Origin: CAG-552 sp964516925
GTDB taxonomy: Bacteria; Bacillota; Clostridia; Christensenellales; Pumilibacteraceae
DNA: 47,546 nt
Direction of reading: 5' to 3'
NCBI GenBank assembly: GCA_964516925.1
Contig: CAZEXL010000009.1
Coordinates: 1 to 47,546 of the forward strand
Shown: positions 1 to 8,646 of the stretch, one piece after another
How the letters are laid out: every line of letters starts with the position of its first letter
Position numbering within the stretch: position 1 is the stretch's first letter
Translations under genes and position numbers: made by a program
The notes under the pieces: model-generated
What the model was told of the DNA's origin: nothing
Database searches by the model: none
The model's input: the letters and a program-made list of their open reading frames with translations, nothing else

Positions 1-202
1 TAGCCGCCGAGGTAATCGTTATACCTCTCTCCTGCTCCTGATCCATCCAGTCCATTGTCGCCGAACCGTCATGCGTTTCACCTATTTTATAGTTTACGCC
101 CGTGTAAAAAAGTATTCTTTCCGTTGTTGTAGTCTTCCCGGCATCGATATGAGCCATTATACCGATATTTCTTGTTTTTTCCAACGAGTATTCTCTGGCC
201 AT
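1..202 (-). CDS. fusA: Elongation factor G, N-terminal part (runs off window)
   Basis: This is the first 67 codons of the translocation GTPase EF-G; the rest lies outside the window. The start is the ATG at 202-200, with a good AGGAGG-type site just upstream. The protein opens MAREYSLEKTRNIG and carries the G1 P-loop AHIDAGKTT at residues 17-25, followed by the switch I region ending near ERGITI. It follows rpsG by 29 nt and rpsL precedes both, which is the classical str operon order. Identification is secure from the G1 motif plus the neighbours. Confidence 0.97.
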   Translation of the reverse strand, partial: MAREYSLEKTRNIGIMAHIDAGKTTTTERILFYTGVNYKIGETHDGSATMDWMDQEQERGITITSAA

Positions 203-231
203 AATATCCTCCTTGTATAACTGAGACTAAC

Positions 232-702
232 TTACCAACGGTAATGAGCAAAAGCCTTGTTTGCTTCGGCTGCTCTGTGCATTTCTTCCTTTCTCTTTAT
301 AGCCGCACCGGTGTTGTTGTATGCGTCCATAATTTCACCTGCAAGGCGCTCCTTCATGGTCTTTTCGCTGCGCTTACGAGCAAAGAAAACGATCCAACGA
401 ATTCCGAGCGTCTGACGACGATCCGGTCTGATTTCGATAGGAACCTGATAGGTCGAGCCGCCTACGCGTCTTGCCTTAACTTCGAGCACGGGCATAACGT
501 TTTCCATAGCTTGATTAAAGATGTCCATGGGCTCGGTGTTAAGCTTTTCTTTTATAATATCAAAAGCGTCATAAACTATTGATTGCGCAATACCTTTTTT
601 GCCGTCTACCATAACCTGATTGGTAAGCTTGGTGATTACCTTGCTGTTATAGATAGGATCGGGCAATACGTTGCGCTTGGGAACTCCGCTTCTTCTTGGC
701 AT
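232..702 (-). CDS. rpsG: 30S ribosomal protein S7
   Basis: S7 is the primary 16S rRNA-binding protein that nucleates the 30S head. The 156-residue length is normal for the bacterial family. The protein starts MPRRSGVPKRNVLPDP and contains the typical VGGSTYQVPIE and RKRSEKTMKERLA stretches. The ATG at 702-700 has an AGGAGG-like site upstream. It sits 51 nt after rpsL and 29 nt before fusA in the str operon. Confidence 0.98.
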   Translation of the reverse strand: MPRRSGVPKRNVLPDPIYNSKVITKLTNQVMVDGKKGIAQSIVYDAFDIIKEKLNTEPMDIFNQAMENVMPVLEVKARRVGGSTYQVPIEIRPDRRQTLGIRWIVFFARKRSEKTMKERLAGEIMDAYNNTGAAIKRKEEMHRAAEANKAFAHYRW

Positions 703-753
703 ATTGTTTGTCCTCCTTTTTGTATTTTGTTTTTAACGTGCATGCGCCCAAAA

Positions 754-1125
754 TTATTTAGCGCGTTTTGCACCGTACTTCGAGCGAGCTTGCTTACGCT
801 TTGCAACGCCTGCTGTATCAAGCGTGCCGCGAATGATGTGATATCTCACACCGGGCAAATCCTTCACTCTGCCACCACGAATAAGCACGACGCTGTGTTC
901 CTGCAAATTGTGTCCGATTCCCGGAATATAAACAGTACCTTCCATTTTGTTAACAAGTCTTACTCTGGCGATCTTTCTAAGAGCCGAGTTAGGCTTTTTT
1001 GGGGTGGTCGTGGTTACCGAAAGGCATACGCCACGCTTTTGAGGATTGTTTTCGAGTATAGGCGAAAGCGACTTATACTGAACCTTCTCTCTTCCCTTAC
1101 GGATTAACTGGTTAATCGTTGGCAT
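754..1125 (-). CDS. rpsL: 30S ribosomal protein S12
   Basis: S12 sits at the decoding centre of the 30S subunit. The 123-residue protein starts MPTINQLIRKGREK and has the conserved PKKPNSALRK loop (Lys43, Lys44) and the RVKDLPGVRYH loop (Lys88, Asp89). Lys43 and Lys88 are the wild-type residues, so no classical streptomycin-resistance change is visible. The start has a strong GGAGGT site 7-8 nt upstream. It is the first gene of the str operon here, with its own promoter upstream at 1220-1249. Confidence 0.98.
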   Translation of the reverse strand: MPTINQLIRKGREKVQYKSLSPILENNPQKRGVCLSVTTTTPKKPNSALRKIARVRLVNKMEGTVYIPGIGHNLQEHSVVLIRGGRVKDLPGVRYHIIRGTLDTAGVAKRKQARSKYGAKRAK

Positions 1126-1219
1126 TATTACTCTACCTCCTTTTATATAGATAGCATTGCCTCCTTTTGCTTATCGCCCAAAGAGGACAATTGCGCAGTG
1201 CGTAACTTGCGCAATAACG

Positions 1220-1249
1220 ATTCTACTACATTGTCAAACGAATTGTCAA
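1220..1249 (-). promoter_or_regulatory. Promoter of the rpsL-rpsG-fusA operon
   Basis: On the minus strand TTGACA (1249-1244) is followed after 18 nt by TAGAAT (1225-1220), a near-consensus vegetative promoter. It gives an rpsL leader of roughly 85 nt. A second TTGACA lies inside the spacer region, so a shifted alternative is possible. Confidence 0.65.
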
Positions 1250-1341
1250 ACGTTTTTACGCGTTTAGCGGCTGTTTTTTGCCAAAATTTATTAATTTAGC
1301 TGTGTTTTTACATCTTATTTGACTTAGACCAAGCGCTTGCG

Positions 1342-2112
1342 CTACTCGTTTTCGGCATTATCGCCTTCTTTATTCGCGCCTTTGCGTTTACGCGCGTTTT
1401 TTAACGCCGAAGTCAATTCGCTTTTAAGCTTATAAAAGTCTAGCTCGGCGTTAAGCCCGTCCTTAGTCCTAAACCACAACATAAAGCTTCGCTTTTGCCT
1501 GATCTGCGACGCGCGCTGAGCAATGGCGAGTTTTAATTCTTCGTACTTTACGGTAAGCTTGTGTTCGTTTGCCCAGCTCCTAAGTTTAGCTACTATATGG
1601 AAAGAATACCCTACGTCCACCGCCATAATGCCGAAATATACGCCCAAGAAAAACGAATACAAAGCATTTTCGCCTATCCAAGCAACCGCGGAAGTAACGA
1701 ACGGATGCAACAATATATAATATGCGGCGCCGGCAAGTCCCCACAAAAACGTAAACAACGGACATATTATTCCTTGAACGTTGCCTAGTCGATCTGAATA
1801 ATCCCAAAGTTTTACCTTTAATCCTTTTATAAATATAAGCCCGGTAACGTATTCGATAGCCGTCATTATTACGGTTATTACGGCTATTACGAAGGCGTAT
1901 CTAAGCCACACCGCGCGTATAAACGAATAATCTATCGAACATATAAGATACAGCGCAAGCACGCCTATTCCGTAAAGCGGTAAATTAGGTCCCACCAAAA
2001 AGCCGGGGTTAATCCATCTTTTGTGCACTATGCGCCTGAAAATCAGCTCGGTACACCATCCCAGCGTACCTCCTATTATATAGATAAGAGCAAGTCGTAC
2101 GAACGTTAACAT
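1342..2112 (-). CDS. Putative ABC-transporter type IV (CmpB-like) membrane protein
   Basis: This 256-residue integral membrane protein resembles the CmpB family (PF06541). The diagnostic N-terminal region reads IYIIGGTLGWCTELIFRR followed by a W-I-N-P-G-F-L-x-G-P-x-x-P-x-Y-G-I-G segment. About six hydrophobic segments precede a basic, partly helical C-terminal tail (residues ~190-256). The start chosen is the ATG at 2112-2110, because GGAG lies 7 nt upstream; a longer frame to 2181 adds a basic stretch with no ribosome site. The substrate is unknown in the family. It is a single gene, transcribed away from the NCS2 permease. Confidence 0.75.
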   Translation of the reverse strand: MLTFVRLALIYIIGGTLGWCTELIFRRIVHKRWINPGFLVGPNLPLYGIGVLALYLICSIDYSFIRAVWLRYAFVIAVITVIMTAIEYVTGLIFIKGLKVKLWDYSDRLGNVQGIICPLFTFLWGLAGAAYYILLHPFVTSAVAWIGENALYSFFLGVYFGIMAVDVGYSFHIVAKLRSWANEHKLTVKYEELKLAIAQRASQIRQKRSFMLWFRTKDGLNAELDFYKLKSELTSALKNARKRKGANKEGDNAENE

Positions 2113-2291
2113 ATTTTTTCTCCGTTTTGCCGAAGCGGCGCTTAAGCCGCCTGCCTGTAATTTTCGACAGAATAATAGCACGGCAAAGAAGCGATGTCAA
2201 GTTATTTTGCAAATACCTATCACAAAACGCGACTTTAACCTTGGTTAAAGTAAAAAAATTCTACAAAATTTGAGAAACGGTTGAAAATTGT

Positions 2292-2320
2292 TTGGAAAAA
2301 CTTTGCGCTTGTAGTATAAT
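2292..2320 (+). promoter_or_regulatory. Promoter of the NCS2 permease gene
   Basis: TTGGAA (2292-2297), 17-nt spacer, TATAAT (2315-2320). The predicted leader to the ATG at 2363 is only about 35 nt, too short for a purine riboswitch, so aptamer control is unlikely here. Confidence 0.75.
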
Positions 2321-2362
2321 AAAACATATTTTTCTGCACAATTCGTGCGTTTAGGAGGTTTT

Positions 2363-3886
2363 ATGTCTAATTTTGGCAAACTACTCGGATTCGATCCGGT
2401 AGAAAAAAAGACCAGCGTTAAGACTGAAATCGTTGCAGGTATCGTTACGTTCCTTGCAATGTGCTACATCTTAACCGTTAACCCCAACCAGATTTTGTAT
2501 GCAAGCGTTGCGGATGCAAGGTGGTCGTCGCTGTTTATGGCAACCGCTTTCGGCGCAATAATAGGTACGCTTTTGATGGCGTTCCTTGCAAAAATGCCGC
2601 TTGCTCAAGCTTCCGGTATGGGACTTAACTCGTTGGTCGGCTCGATAATCGGCGGTGGAGTGGGCGCTTTCTCGTACGGCTTCGACTTCACCATCGGTCA
2701 AGCGTTTATGATGGTACTTATTTCGGGTATCGTTTTCGTGCTTTTAACCACTATTCAAATCAACGGAAAGACCTTCCGCGAACTCGTATTCGACGGCATG
2801 CCCGTTGCGGTACGCGGAGCAATCAGCGTAGGTATCGGCTTGTTCATCGCATACATCGGATTCCAGAATTCCGGCATCATCATCGGCAGCCAATACACCG
2901 TTTCCGACCTTATCAACTTCAGCAAGTTCGACGTTAGCGTTGCTTCGGCTGCAGTATGTATCTTCGGCTTGTTCCTTATCGCTATCCTCGATAAGCTTCA
3001 CGTTAAGGGTTCGGTTATCATCGGTATACTCGGCGCAGCAGTGCTTGGTATTCCTCTCGGAGTAACCAATCTCGGCACTCTTACCGGCGAAACGGCAGGC
3101 GTAACCTGGAAGTTCTGGGAAAACTTCGCTAACTTCTTCACCGTTGGCGAAAACAGCGTATTCGCTTCGTTTACTTCGGTATTTACCGACGGCTTCCCCG
3201 AGGGATCGCTCTTTACGATCATCATGCTTATTATTACGATGTGCATGATCGACATGTTCGACACTATGGGAACTATCGTAGGCGTTTGCGGTGGCAACAG
3301 AATCCTTTCGGACGAAAACAATAAACCCCACAACTACGGACAAATAATGATGAGCGACGCTATCGGTACTTGCGCAGGCGCAATCCTCGGTACGTCCACC
3401 GTTACTACTTTCGTAGAATCGGGCGCAGGCGTAAGCGCAGGCGGCAGAACCGGTCTTACCGCATTCACCACCGCTTGCATGTTCTTCCTTGCAATCTTCG
3501 CGCTTCCCGTATTTGCAACCATTCCTTCGGCTGCAACCGCTTCGGCTCTTATTTACGTAGGCGTACTTATGATGAAGAACAACGTTAAGTCCATCGACTT
3601 CTCGGACGCTATCAACGCTACTTCGGCATTCCTTACTATCGTAATCATGGTTCTTTCCTATTCGATAACCAAGGGCATCGGCTTCGGTATCGTTTCGTAC
3701 ACGATTATGTCGCTTATTTCGTACGTAGTAGAAATCATCATTTACTCGGCTAAGAAAGATAAGACCACCGTTAACGAAGACGGCGTAGTAGTAGAAATCG
3801 AAAAACCGAAATTCAACGTTTCGGTAGTTGCCATGATCGTTTCTGCTCTCTTCCTTGTGTACTTCTTAGTGCCCACCGTTCTTTAA
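2363..3886 (+). CDS. NCS2-family purine permease (AzgA-like)
   Basis: A 507-residue transporter with about 12 hydrophobic segments. It resembles the AzgA/PbuG branch of NCS2, which imports adenine, guanine or hypoxanthine by proton symport. Recognisable stretches are KTEIVAGIVTFLAMCYI near the N-terminus, QASGMGLNSL, the MIDMFDTMGT helix, and GTSTVTTFVESGAGVSAGGRTGL in the second half. The ATG at 2363 is preceded by AGGAGG at 7 nt; the in-frame GTG at 2345 has none. The gene has its own promoter and terminator. An adenine deaminase gene at 43971 could use the imported base, though it is not adjacent. Confidence 0.9.
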   Translation: MSNFGKLLGFDPVEKKTSVKTEIVAGIVTFLAMCYILTVNPNQILYASVADARWSSLFMATAFGAIIGTLLMAFLAKMPLAQASGMGLNSLVGSIIGGGVGAFSYGFDFTIGQAFMMVLISGIVFVLLTTIQINGKTFRELVFDGMPVAVRGAISVGIGLFIAYIGFQNSGIIIGSQYTVSDLINFSKFDVSVASAAVCIFGLFLIAILDKLHVKGSVIIGILGAAVLGIPLGVTNLGTLTGETAGVTWKFWENFANFFTVGENSVFASFTSVFTDGFPEGSLFTIIMLIITMCMIDMFDTMGTIVGVCGGNRILSDENNKPHNYGQIMMSDAIGTCAGAILGTSTVTTFVESGAGVSAGGRTGLTAFTTACMFFLAIFALPVFATIPSAATASALIYVGVLMMKNNVKSIDFSDAINATSAFLTIVIMVLSYSITKGIGFGIVSYTIMSLISYVVEIIIYSAKKDKTTVNEDGVVVEIEKPKFNVSVVAMIVSALFLVYFLVPTVL

Positions 3887-3902
3887 TAATTAAAGTAACT
3901 AC

Positions 3903-3937
3903 AAAGAACCCGAATGAAAATTCGGGTTCTTTTTTTT
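3903..3937. terminator. Bidirectional intrinsic terminator between permease and cwlD
   Basis: AGAACCCGAA (3905-3914) pairs with TTCGGGTTCT (3921-3930) around a 6-nt loop. A run of T follows on the plus strand and flanking A residues give a T-run on the minus strand, so it can end both convergent transcripts. Confidence 0.85.
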
Positions 3938-3944
3938 GCCTTTT

Positions 3945-4631
3945 TTAACGTCCGGTTTCGTTCAACACGAAGTTAATCGCCGCATACACGGCGTACGCCA
4001 CCTTTTGTTGGTACTCTGCCGACACGAGCAACGCTTCCTCGGCGGGATTGCTTAAAAATCCGCATTCGATAAGCACGGACGGATACGGCGAACACTGCAC
4101 TATATAATAGTCGCCCTTTGCCGCGTTGCGAGAGCAGCCAAGTTCGCGATTGAGAATTTTTTGCATGGCGGACGCCGCGTCTTCGTCTTTGCCGCTAGGC
4201 GAGTAGAACACCTGCGCGCCGCTTACGTACGAGCTTGGATAATAATTTTGGTGAACACTTACCACCATAGAAGGTTCGCAGTCCAAAATAATCTCTTTGC
4301 GTTTTTTCATATCGGCAAGTTTTTTGTTGGACGAAACCGCTCCGTACAATCCGTCGTTATTAGACCGAGTCATAACCACACGGTAACCTGCCGATTGCAA
4401 TATGTCCCTAAGTTTTTTGGATATGGCAAGATTAATATCGCTCTCTTTTATGCCCGTAGTGCTTCCGACCACTCCGCCGTCCTCGCCGCCGTGTCCCGCG
4501 TCGATAACGACGACTTTGCCGTAGCCGAGCGACGAATTTGTAGGCGCGGTTGCAAACGTCGCTACCGAAACGACTGCAACGAACGCAATTACGAGAAGCA
4601 ATGCGACTCTCTTTTTTACGGTAATAAACAA
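3945..4631 (-). CDS. cwlD: N-acetylmuramoyl-L-alanine amidase (CwlD-like)
   Basis: A zinc amidase of the Amidase_3 family, in spore formers required to make muramic-delta-lactam in the cortex. After an N-terminal membrane/signal segment (residues ~6-28), the catalytic domain begins VVVIDAGHGGEDGG, with zinc ligands His47 and Glu63 (in KESDINLAI) and a later SVHQNYY histidine. The C-terminal ECGFLSNPAEE carries the catalytic glutamate. The start is probably the TTG at 4631-4629: GGAAGGAG lies 6 nt upstream, whereas the longer TTG at 4649 has no ribosome site. It is 228 residues from this start. Other germination genes lie within 5 kb. Confidence 0.85.
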   Translation of the reverse strand: MFITVKKRVALLLVIAFVAVVSVATFATAPTNSSLGYGKVVVIDAGHGGEDGGVVGSTTGIKESDINLAISKKLRDILQSAGYRVVMTRSNNDGLYGAVSSNKKLADMKKRKEIILDCEPSMVVSVHQNYYPSSYVSGAQVFYSPSGKDEDAASAMQKILNRELGCSRNAAKGDYYIVQCSPYPSVLIECGFLSNPAEEALLVSAEYQQKVAYAVYAAINFVLNETGR

Positions 4632-4650
4632 ATTTTGCTCCTTCCACAAA

Positions 4651-4671
4651 TGTGGATAACGTTGTGGATAA
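4651..4671 (-). promoter_or_regulatory. Two perfect DnaA boxes upstream of cwlD
   Basis: TTATCCACA, the consensus high-affinity DnaA box, occurs twice in the same orientation on the minus strand (4659-4651 and 4671-4663), separated by 3 nt. The pair fills the short gap between the peptidase stop codon and the cwlD start. It may be a DnaA titration or regulatory site; a role is inferred only. Confidence 0.55.
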
Positions 4672-6093
4672 CTAATTTACCGAGTATAACCGCGCGCTTC
4701 CGTCCACCCAGCTGTTTACGTAGCCGCTAAGCGGATAGGACGTGAACTTTTCGAATGCGCCTATAAGCTCGGCTTGACTTGCCACGCTTCCGGCGTAAGT
4801 GACGTAATAGTATTGCAATCCCTTAAAAAACGCGTCGTCGCCTATAAGCGTTCGCAAGCAGTCGAACAAAAGCTGTCCTTTTACGTAAGTCATATACGTA
4901 TAGTCCATATTGCTTGCGTAGTCGCCCACGCATTTGTTCATTGCCGTTGCCGCGCCGTCACTTTTATATAGTTCGCAGTACAGCGTGTACGTGGTAAGCG
5001 AATCGGCTATACGGTCCTCTTTTTTTACGCCGAAGTCTTGGTTGCGTTCATAAAAAAGCGTCGTAGAATATTCGGTAAGCCCCTCGTCAAGCCACGCTTC
5101 GTTTACCTGATCGTTACCTACGGCAGAATACCACCATTGATGCGCCGTTTCGTGCGCGATAACTTCTTTGGTCATCTCGTCGTTAAGAGCGTCGCTTACG
5201 TACACCAGTCCGGGATACTCCATTCCGCCGTTTACAAACGCGGTTTTTACGACTGCAAGCTCTCCAAGCGCATATTTGCCGAAAAGCTCGTCGTAAGTTT
5301 GTACGGCTAGTGCCGCCACGCCCGAATAGTCGTCGCTGCCCTCGGTATACCAATTTATTTTTACTCCGTCCGTTTCGGATCGATATACTTTATAGTCGCC
5401 GATACAAACGGCAAAGTCCCTTACGTTTTTTATTTTAGTTTTAAGTTCGCCGTTTGCTCCCTCGCCGCCGGTAGACGCCGCAACGAGCGACGACGGATAA
5501 ATTAGCGTAACGTCGTAGTTTGCCACGACGCTGTCGAACGGATCGCCGTTTGAGTAGTACGGGTGCTTGTTCCACTGCCCGCTTTTAAACGCACAAAGTA
5601 TAGGATACCAGTTTCCTAGATTATATTTGCCGCTGTAGTAACCCAGCCTATGACGAATTTCGGCAAGTTTAAGCTCGAATTGCATATTTACGGTTGTGCG
5701 CTGAGTGGGCATAAGCGTAGGTACGGTTACGCTTAGTACGTCGTTGTCGTCCACCGAGTATTCGAGTGCGTTGCCGCTTTCGTCGGTTACTTCGCTCACT
5801 TTCATATAGCCGTAGCTTAAGCCGCCGGGATACGCCGAAGATATTTCGGTTTGCGCAATAAGTCCGCCGCCCTCGCGATAGGCGTTACCATATAAATGGA
5901 ACGCAAGTTCTGTTAGCTCGCTTTGCGTGTCGTTTATATAGTCCACGCTCATTTGCGCGGTAACGATTTTTTGCTCGGCGTCAAGCGTGGCGTTTATAGT
6001 GTACGTGGTTAGGTCGTTGCTTTCGTCCGAACAGGCAACCAGCGGCAGAGCGATTATCGCAATCGTCGCCAAACAGATTAAAATCTTCTTCAT
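4672..6093 (-). CDS. M1-family (gluzincin) metallopeptidase lipoprotein
   Basis: A 473-residue zinc peptidase. The N-terminus is a lipoprotein signal, with the LPLVAC lipobox placing the lipidated Cys at residue 21, so the enzyme should be anchored outside the membrane. The N-terminal beta-rich domain (~25-240) is followed by the catalytic domain with GGMEYPG (289-295, the GxMEN-like exopeptidase motif), HETAH (314-318) and the third zinc ligand Glu337 in NEAWLDEG. The start at 6093 has AAAGGAG at 7 nt; the frame extends further upstream through repeat DNA with no start signal. It lies immediately upstream of cwlD and may be co-transcribed. Confidence 0.88.
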   Translation of the reverse strand: MKKILICLATIAIIALPLVACSDESNDLTTYTINATLDAEQKIVTAQMSVDYINDTQSELTELAFHLYGNAYREGGGLIAQTEISSAYPGGLSYGYMKVSEVTDESGNALEYSVDDNDVLSVTVPTLMPTQRTTVNMQFELKLAEIRHRLGYYSGKYNLGNWYPILCAFKSGQWNKHPYYSNGDPFDSVVANYDVTLIYPSSLVAASTGGEGANGELKTKIKNVRDFAVCIGDYKVYRSETDGVKINWYTEGSDDYSGVAALAVQTYDELFGKYALGELAVVKTAFVNGGMEYPGLVYVSDALNDEMTKEVIAHETAHQWWYSAVGNDQVNEAWLDEGLTEYSTTLFYERNQDFGVKKEDRIADSLTTYTLYCELYKSDGAATAMNKCVGDYASNMDYTYMTYVKGQLLFDCLRTLIGDDAFFKGLQYYYVTYAGSVASQAELIGAFEKFTSYPLSGYVNSWVDGSARLYSVN

Positions 6094-6160
6094 TAAAAAC
6101 TCCTTTTGGTCGATTATATATACGTCCAAACAGAGTAAAATATGCCATTCCTTCCGCGAC

Positions 6161-6226
6161 TTACCTTTCTTGCCGATAGAAAAGTAACCGCTTCCGCGAG
6201 ATTCTTCGCAAAAGCTCAGAATGACA
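6161..6226 (-). repeat. Dispersed repeat, copy 1 (inverted relative to 46520-46585)
   Basis: The 41 nt at 6186-6226 match the reverse complement of 46520-46560 with one difference. The unit begins TGTCATTCTGAGC in its own direction, and both copies continue into a small palindrome built on GTTAC and CTTTC. Non-coding and intergenic in both places. Confidence 0.8.
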
Positions 6227-6472
6227 GAATGGCGGAGTTTATACGCTTGATTGTGCCGAGAGTGCGCAGTTACACGTAGAGATTGCCGCGTCGCTTCGCT
6301 CCTCGTTGGTGACATATGGTTGGAAATGTTATAATAGTTTGTTCATACGAATAATTAATATTACTGCAAGTACGTTTTGTAATAGTGATTGAGTCGAAAA
6401 TCTTGTAAAACAATACTATAAATAGCCTTATGTCATTGCGAGTTTGCGTTGGCAAACGCGACCTCGCCCTTT

Positions 6473-6502
6473 AAAAAAAGAACACGGTTGTGTTCTTTTT
6501 TT
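6473..6502. terminator. Intrinsic terminator downstream of ypeB
   Basis: AAAAAAAGAACAC (6473-6485) and GTGTTCTTTTTTT (6490-6502) form a 13-bp stem with a 4-nt loop. A/T tracts on both sides make it usable on either strand; ypeB, read toward lower coordinates, is the obvious client. Confidence 0.75.
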
Positions 6503-6519
6503 AAACGATTATTATTGTC

Positions 6520-6585
6520 TTCTTTCGCAACTTAGAATTTGCTTAAGTTTCTTTTTGTTACTTTTCTTTCCTAAAGAAAAGTAAC
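6520..6585. repeat. Hairpin repeat element, copy 1
   Basis: A perfect palindrome, GTTACTTTTCTTT (6557-6569) and AAAGAAAAGTAAC (6573-6585) with loop CCT, ends in the ypeB stop codon. It is preceded by a GCAACTTAGAATTTGCTTAAG segment of the same type as the tandem array at 45741-45843. Confidence 0.7.
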
Positions 6586-7904
6586 TAGGTTACCATTTGC
6601 CCTTGTCCGCTTTGTGACGTAAGCCTTAGAATATCCACTTCGCTACCGTCGTTTGCGTCCACATACACGAAATACGTTAGTCCCTTGTACTTACCCGCCA
6701 CTTCGTAACAAAGCACCTCGTCTCCGTCCTTAGGAATAACCGCAAGGCGAATACTGCTTATATCCAACCTGTCGGATACGCACTCTGCCGCGGCGGAAAG
6801 CTTCATTGTCGGCTTAAGCTGCCTATCCTTGTGACTCTTGCAATACCCCGTCGCCTCGAATCCGATAAACGTTCCGTCCAGTCCCACCTTTACTTTTACA
6901 AGGTCGCAATAGCATATAACGCCCTGAGTCTCGTCCACAAGATTAACGGTGGCAACGCCGTCCACCTCGTTGTACCAAACGGAAGTAAGATTATCGTACC
7001 CGAACTTGCCTGCAATTTCTTTGCTTATCCTAGTAACGCCCTCTTGATTAAATCTAGCTACGTTTACCGTGCGATCGGTGTTTATCGATAATATTTTGCC
7101 GCCGCGCACCGAAACGCATGCGTAAAGATCGTTATCGCCTAGCTTTGCCGTAAACATATAACATTCGGGCTCGTATCGTCTGCCGCACGAAACGACGTCG
7201 CTTACTCCCTCAAGCGCGTTTTTTAATACTTTCCTTGCCTGTTCTTCGCTTACCGTAGTCAAATTTTTTAACGACTCGAACGAATCCTTTTGCTCTGCGT
7301 CCGAATACGGTCCGTCGTAAATAAGCCTCGGATATTCCGCCGACGGCTGAACGTCGGTTTCGCCTGTATTCCATTCGATTTTTTCTTTATCGGCATTGTT
7401 TATAAGCAATCGCTCCTCGTCGATTAAAGCAATCATATCGCTTACTTTCGCGTTAAGCTTTGCTACGTGCGTATAAAGCTCTTCTATTTGCGCGCGATAT
7501 TCCGATATATCCTTGCCTCCGCTTACGGCTTTGCTTAAACTGTCGTTCCAATCGCCCACTTGATTAAGAAATCTTGCCGTTTCCCTGGTGGTTTCGCGAT
7601 CGAACGGCAATCCGCTTAAGCCGTTAAGCGCGCTTACCGCACAACGATAATTTTCCGCCGCAAGCAACGCGCTTTTGGTGTCCGAAACGCTTACCATCAT
7701 CTTGCAAAGATTGCTTTCTAGCTGCGAAACGCCGTCGCTAAGTTCGTATAAACTGCTTTGGTAGCACCCTTCCAGCTTAAGCATATTTTCCGCTCTGTCG
7801 TTTTTGACATAAATAAATCCGTACGTTAAACAACCGAAAAGCACGACAGCCCCGACTACCGCGCTTACGATAGCGGCGCAAACTCCCTTTTTGGATTTAG
7901 TCAT
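6585..7904 (-). CDS. ypeB: Germination protein YpeB
   Basis: YpeB is needed for SleB to be stable and placed in the spore. This 439-residue protein has an N-terminal membrane segment (~10-32), a helical N-terminal domain and a C-terminal region with PepSY-like repeats (~205-430; for example EEQARKVLKNALEG and TRISKEIAGKFGYDNLTSVWY). The ATG at 7904-7902 has AGGAGGG upstream, overlapping the sleB stop codon. The sleB-ypeB order and 12-nt gap match the known bicistronic arrangement, which supports the assignment. Confidence 0.92.
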   Translation of the reverse strand: MTKSKKGVCAAIVSAVVGAVVLFGCLTYGFIYVKNDRAENMLKLEGCYQSSLYELSDGVSQLESNLCKMMVSVSDTKSALLAAENYRCAVSALNGLSGLPFDRETTRETARFLNQVGDWNDSLSKAVSGGKDISEYRAQIEELYTHVAKLNAKVSDMIALIDEERLLINNADKEKIEWNTGETDVQPSAEYPRLIYDGPYSDAEQKDSFESLKNLTTVSEEQARKVLKNALEGVSDVVSCGRRYEPECYMFTAKLGDNDLYACVSVRGGKILSINTDRTVNVARFNQEGVTRISKEIAGKFGYDNLTSVWYNEVDGVATVNLVDETQGVICYCDLVKVKVGLDGTFIGFEATGYCKSHKDRQLKPTMKLSAAAECVSDRLDISSIRLAVIPKDGDEVLCYEVAGKYKGLTYFVYVDANDGSEVDILRLTSQSGQGQMVT

Positions 7905-7916
7905 ATCGTTACCCTC

Positions 7917-8591
7917 CTATTTGCCCAGCGCAAAGCTGTGGTTGCCTACGGTAAGCGTTACTTTAAGCGACCATATCCACTTGCTTGTCGCCGTTGCCGG
8001 ATTGTAGTAGTACAAACATCCGCCCGTCGGATCGTAACCGTTAAGTGCGTCACGCGCCGCGTTGTACGCACTTTGATTGGGCGTAAGATTAATTTGTCCG
8101 TCGCTTACGCACGTGAACGCCCCCGTCTGATAAATTACCCCCGATATGGTATTGGGGAAGGACGACGACTTTACGCGATTAAGCACTACCGCAGCTACGG
8201 CAACTTGACCAATGTACGGCTCGCCGCGCGCCTCGGCGTATACGCACCGCGCAAGCAAATTAAGATTAGCGTTGCTTACCGAGCCGCTACTAGACGAAGA
8301 TAAATTAAGTCCCATCGCCGCTTCGGTGGCAGGTCCCACTATGCCGTCCACGACAAGTCCGTTTCGCTTTTGAAACAGTTTTACGGCGGCAAGAGTTTTA
8401 GGTCCCCATATCCCGTCCGCTTTGCCTGTGTAATATCCCCAGCTTAGCAGTCTCGTTTGAACCGCCTTTATATTTGCCGTCGTGTCGCCCTTGGTGATAT
8501 TAGCGGCGTACACCGTCTCGCCCCTGGCGAAAGTCAATCCGGACAAAAGCATTATTGCCGCCAAAAAAACTACCGTTATTTTCTTTTTCAA
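7917..8591 (-). CDS. sleB: Spore cortex-lytic enzyme SleB
   Basis: SleB is the lytic transglycosylase that breaks the muramic-lactam cortex in germination. The 224 residues comprise a signal peptide (~1-30), a PG_binding_1 domain (39-95: VQTRLLSWGYYTGKADGIWG) and a Hydrolase_2 domain (113-222) with the catalytic glutamate 120 in CVYAEARGEPY. The initiation codon is a TTG at 8591-8589 preceded by GGGAGGTG and a T-tract at the right distance; no ATG fits. It lies 55 nt after spoIIR and 12 nt before ypeB, so the three may be co-transcribed. Confidence 0.95.
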   Translation of the reverse strand: MKKKITVVFLAAIMLLSGLTFARGETVYAANITKGDTTANIKAVQTRLLSWGYYTGKADGIWGPKTLAAVKLFQKRNGLVVDGIVGPATEAAMGLNLSSSSSGSVSNANLNLLARCVYAEARGEPYIGQVAVAAVVLNRVKSSSFPNTISGVIYQTGAFTCVSDGQINLTPNQSAYNAARDALNGYDPTGGCLYYYNPATATSKWIWSLKVTLTVGNHSFALGK

Positions 8592-8646
8592 AAAAACACC
8601 TCCCGCTTTGCGAAAGGCGTTGTTGTCGCTTGGCGGCTTTACTCCG

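Larger units (their letters stand above)
6094..6584. other. Gene-poor stretch with mosaic intergenic repeats
   Basis: No supported gene lies in this 491-bp stretch. It holds a copy of a dispersed repeat (6161-6226), two segments resembling the widespread GTCATTGCGAG-type bacterial intergenic repeat (about 6268-6305 and 6430-6465), a terminator (6473-6502), and a hairpin repeat that reaches into the ypeB stop codon (6520-6585). Confidence 0.7.

Noticed and set aside
583..1107. 174-codon open frame on the plus strand across rpsL/rpsG
   Set aside because: Antisense shadow of the ribosomal protein genes; no ribosome site and no recognisable protein.
2321..2362. Possible purine riboswitch before the NCS2 permease
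   Set aside because: The promoter leaves only about 35 nt of leader, too short for the aptamer.
2744..3343. 199-codon minus-strand frame inside the NCS2 permease
   Set aside because: Shadow of a clearly coding transporter gene; composition reflects the opposite strand's codon bias.
4632..4649. Longer cwlD start at the TTG at 4649
   Set aside because: No ribosome site precedes it, whereas the TTG at 4631 has GGAAGGAG at the right distance.
6094..6315. N-terminal extension of the M1-like peptidase
   Set aside because: It would read through a dispersed repeat and put a lipoprotein signal in the middle of the protein; the ATG at 6093 has a good ribosome site.
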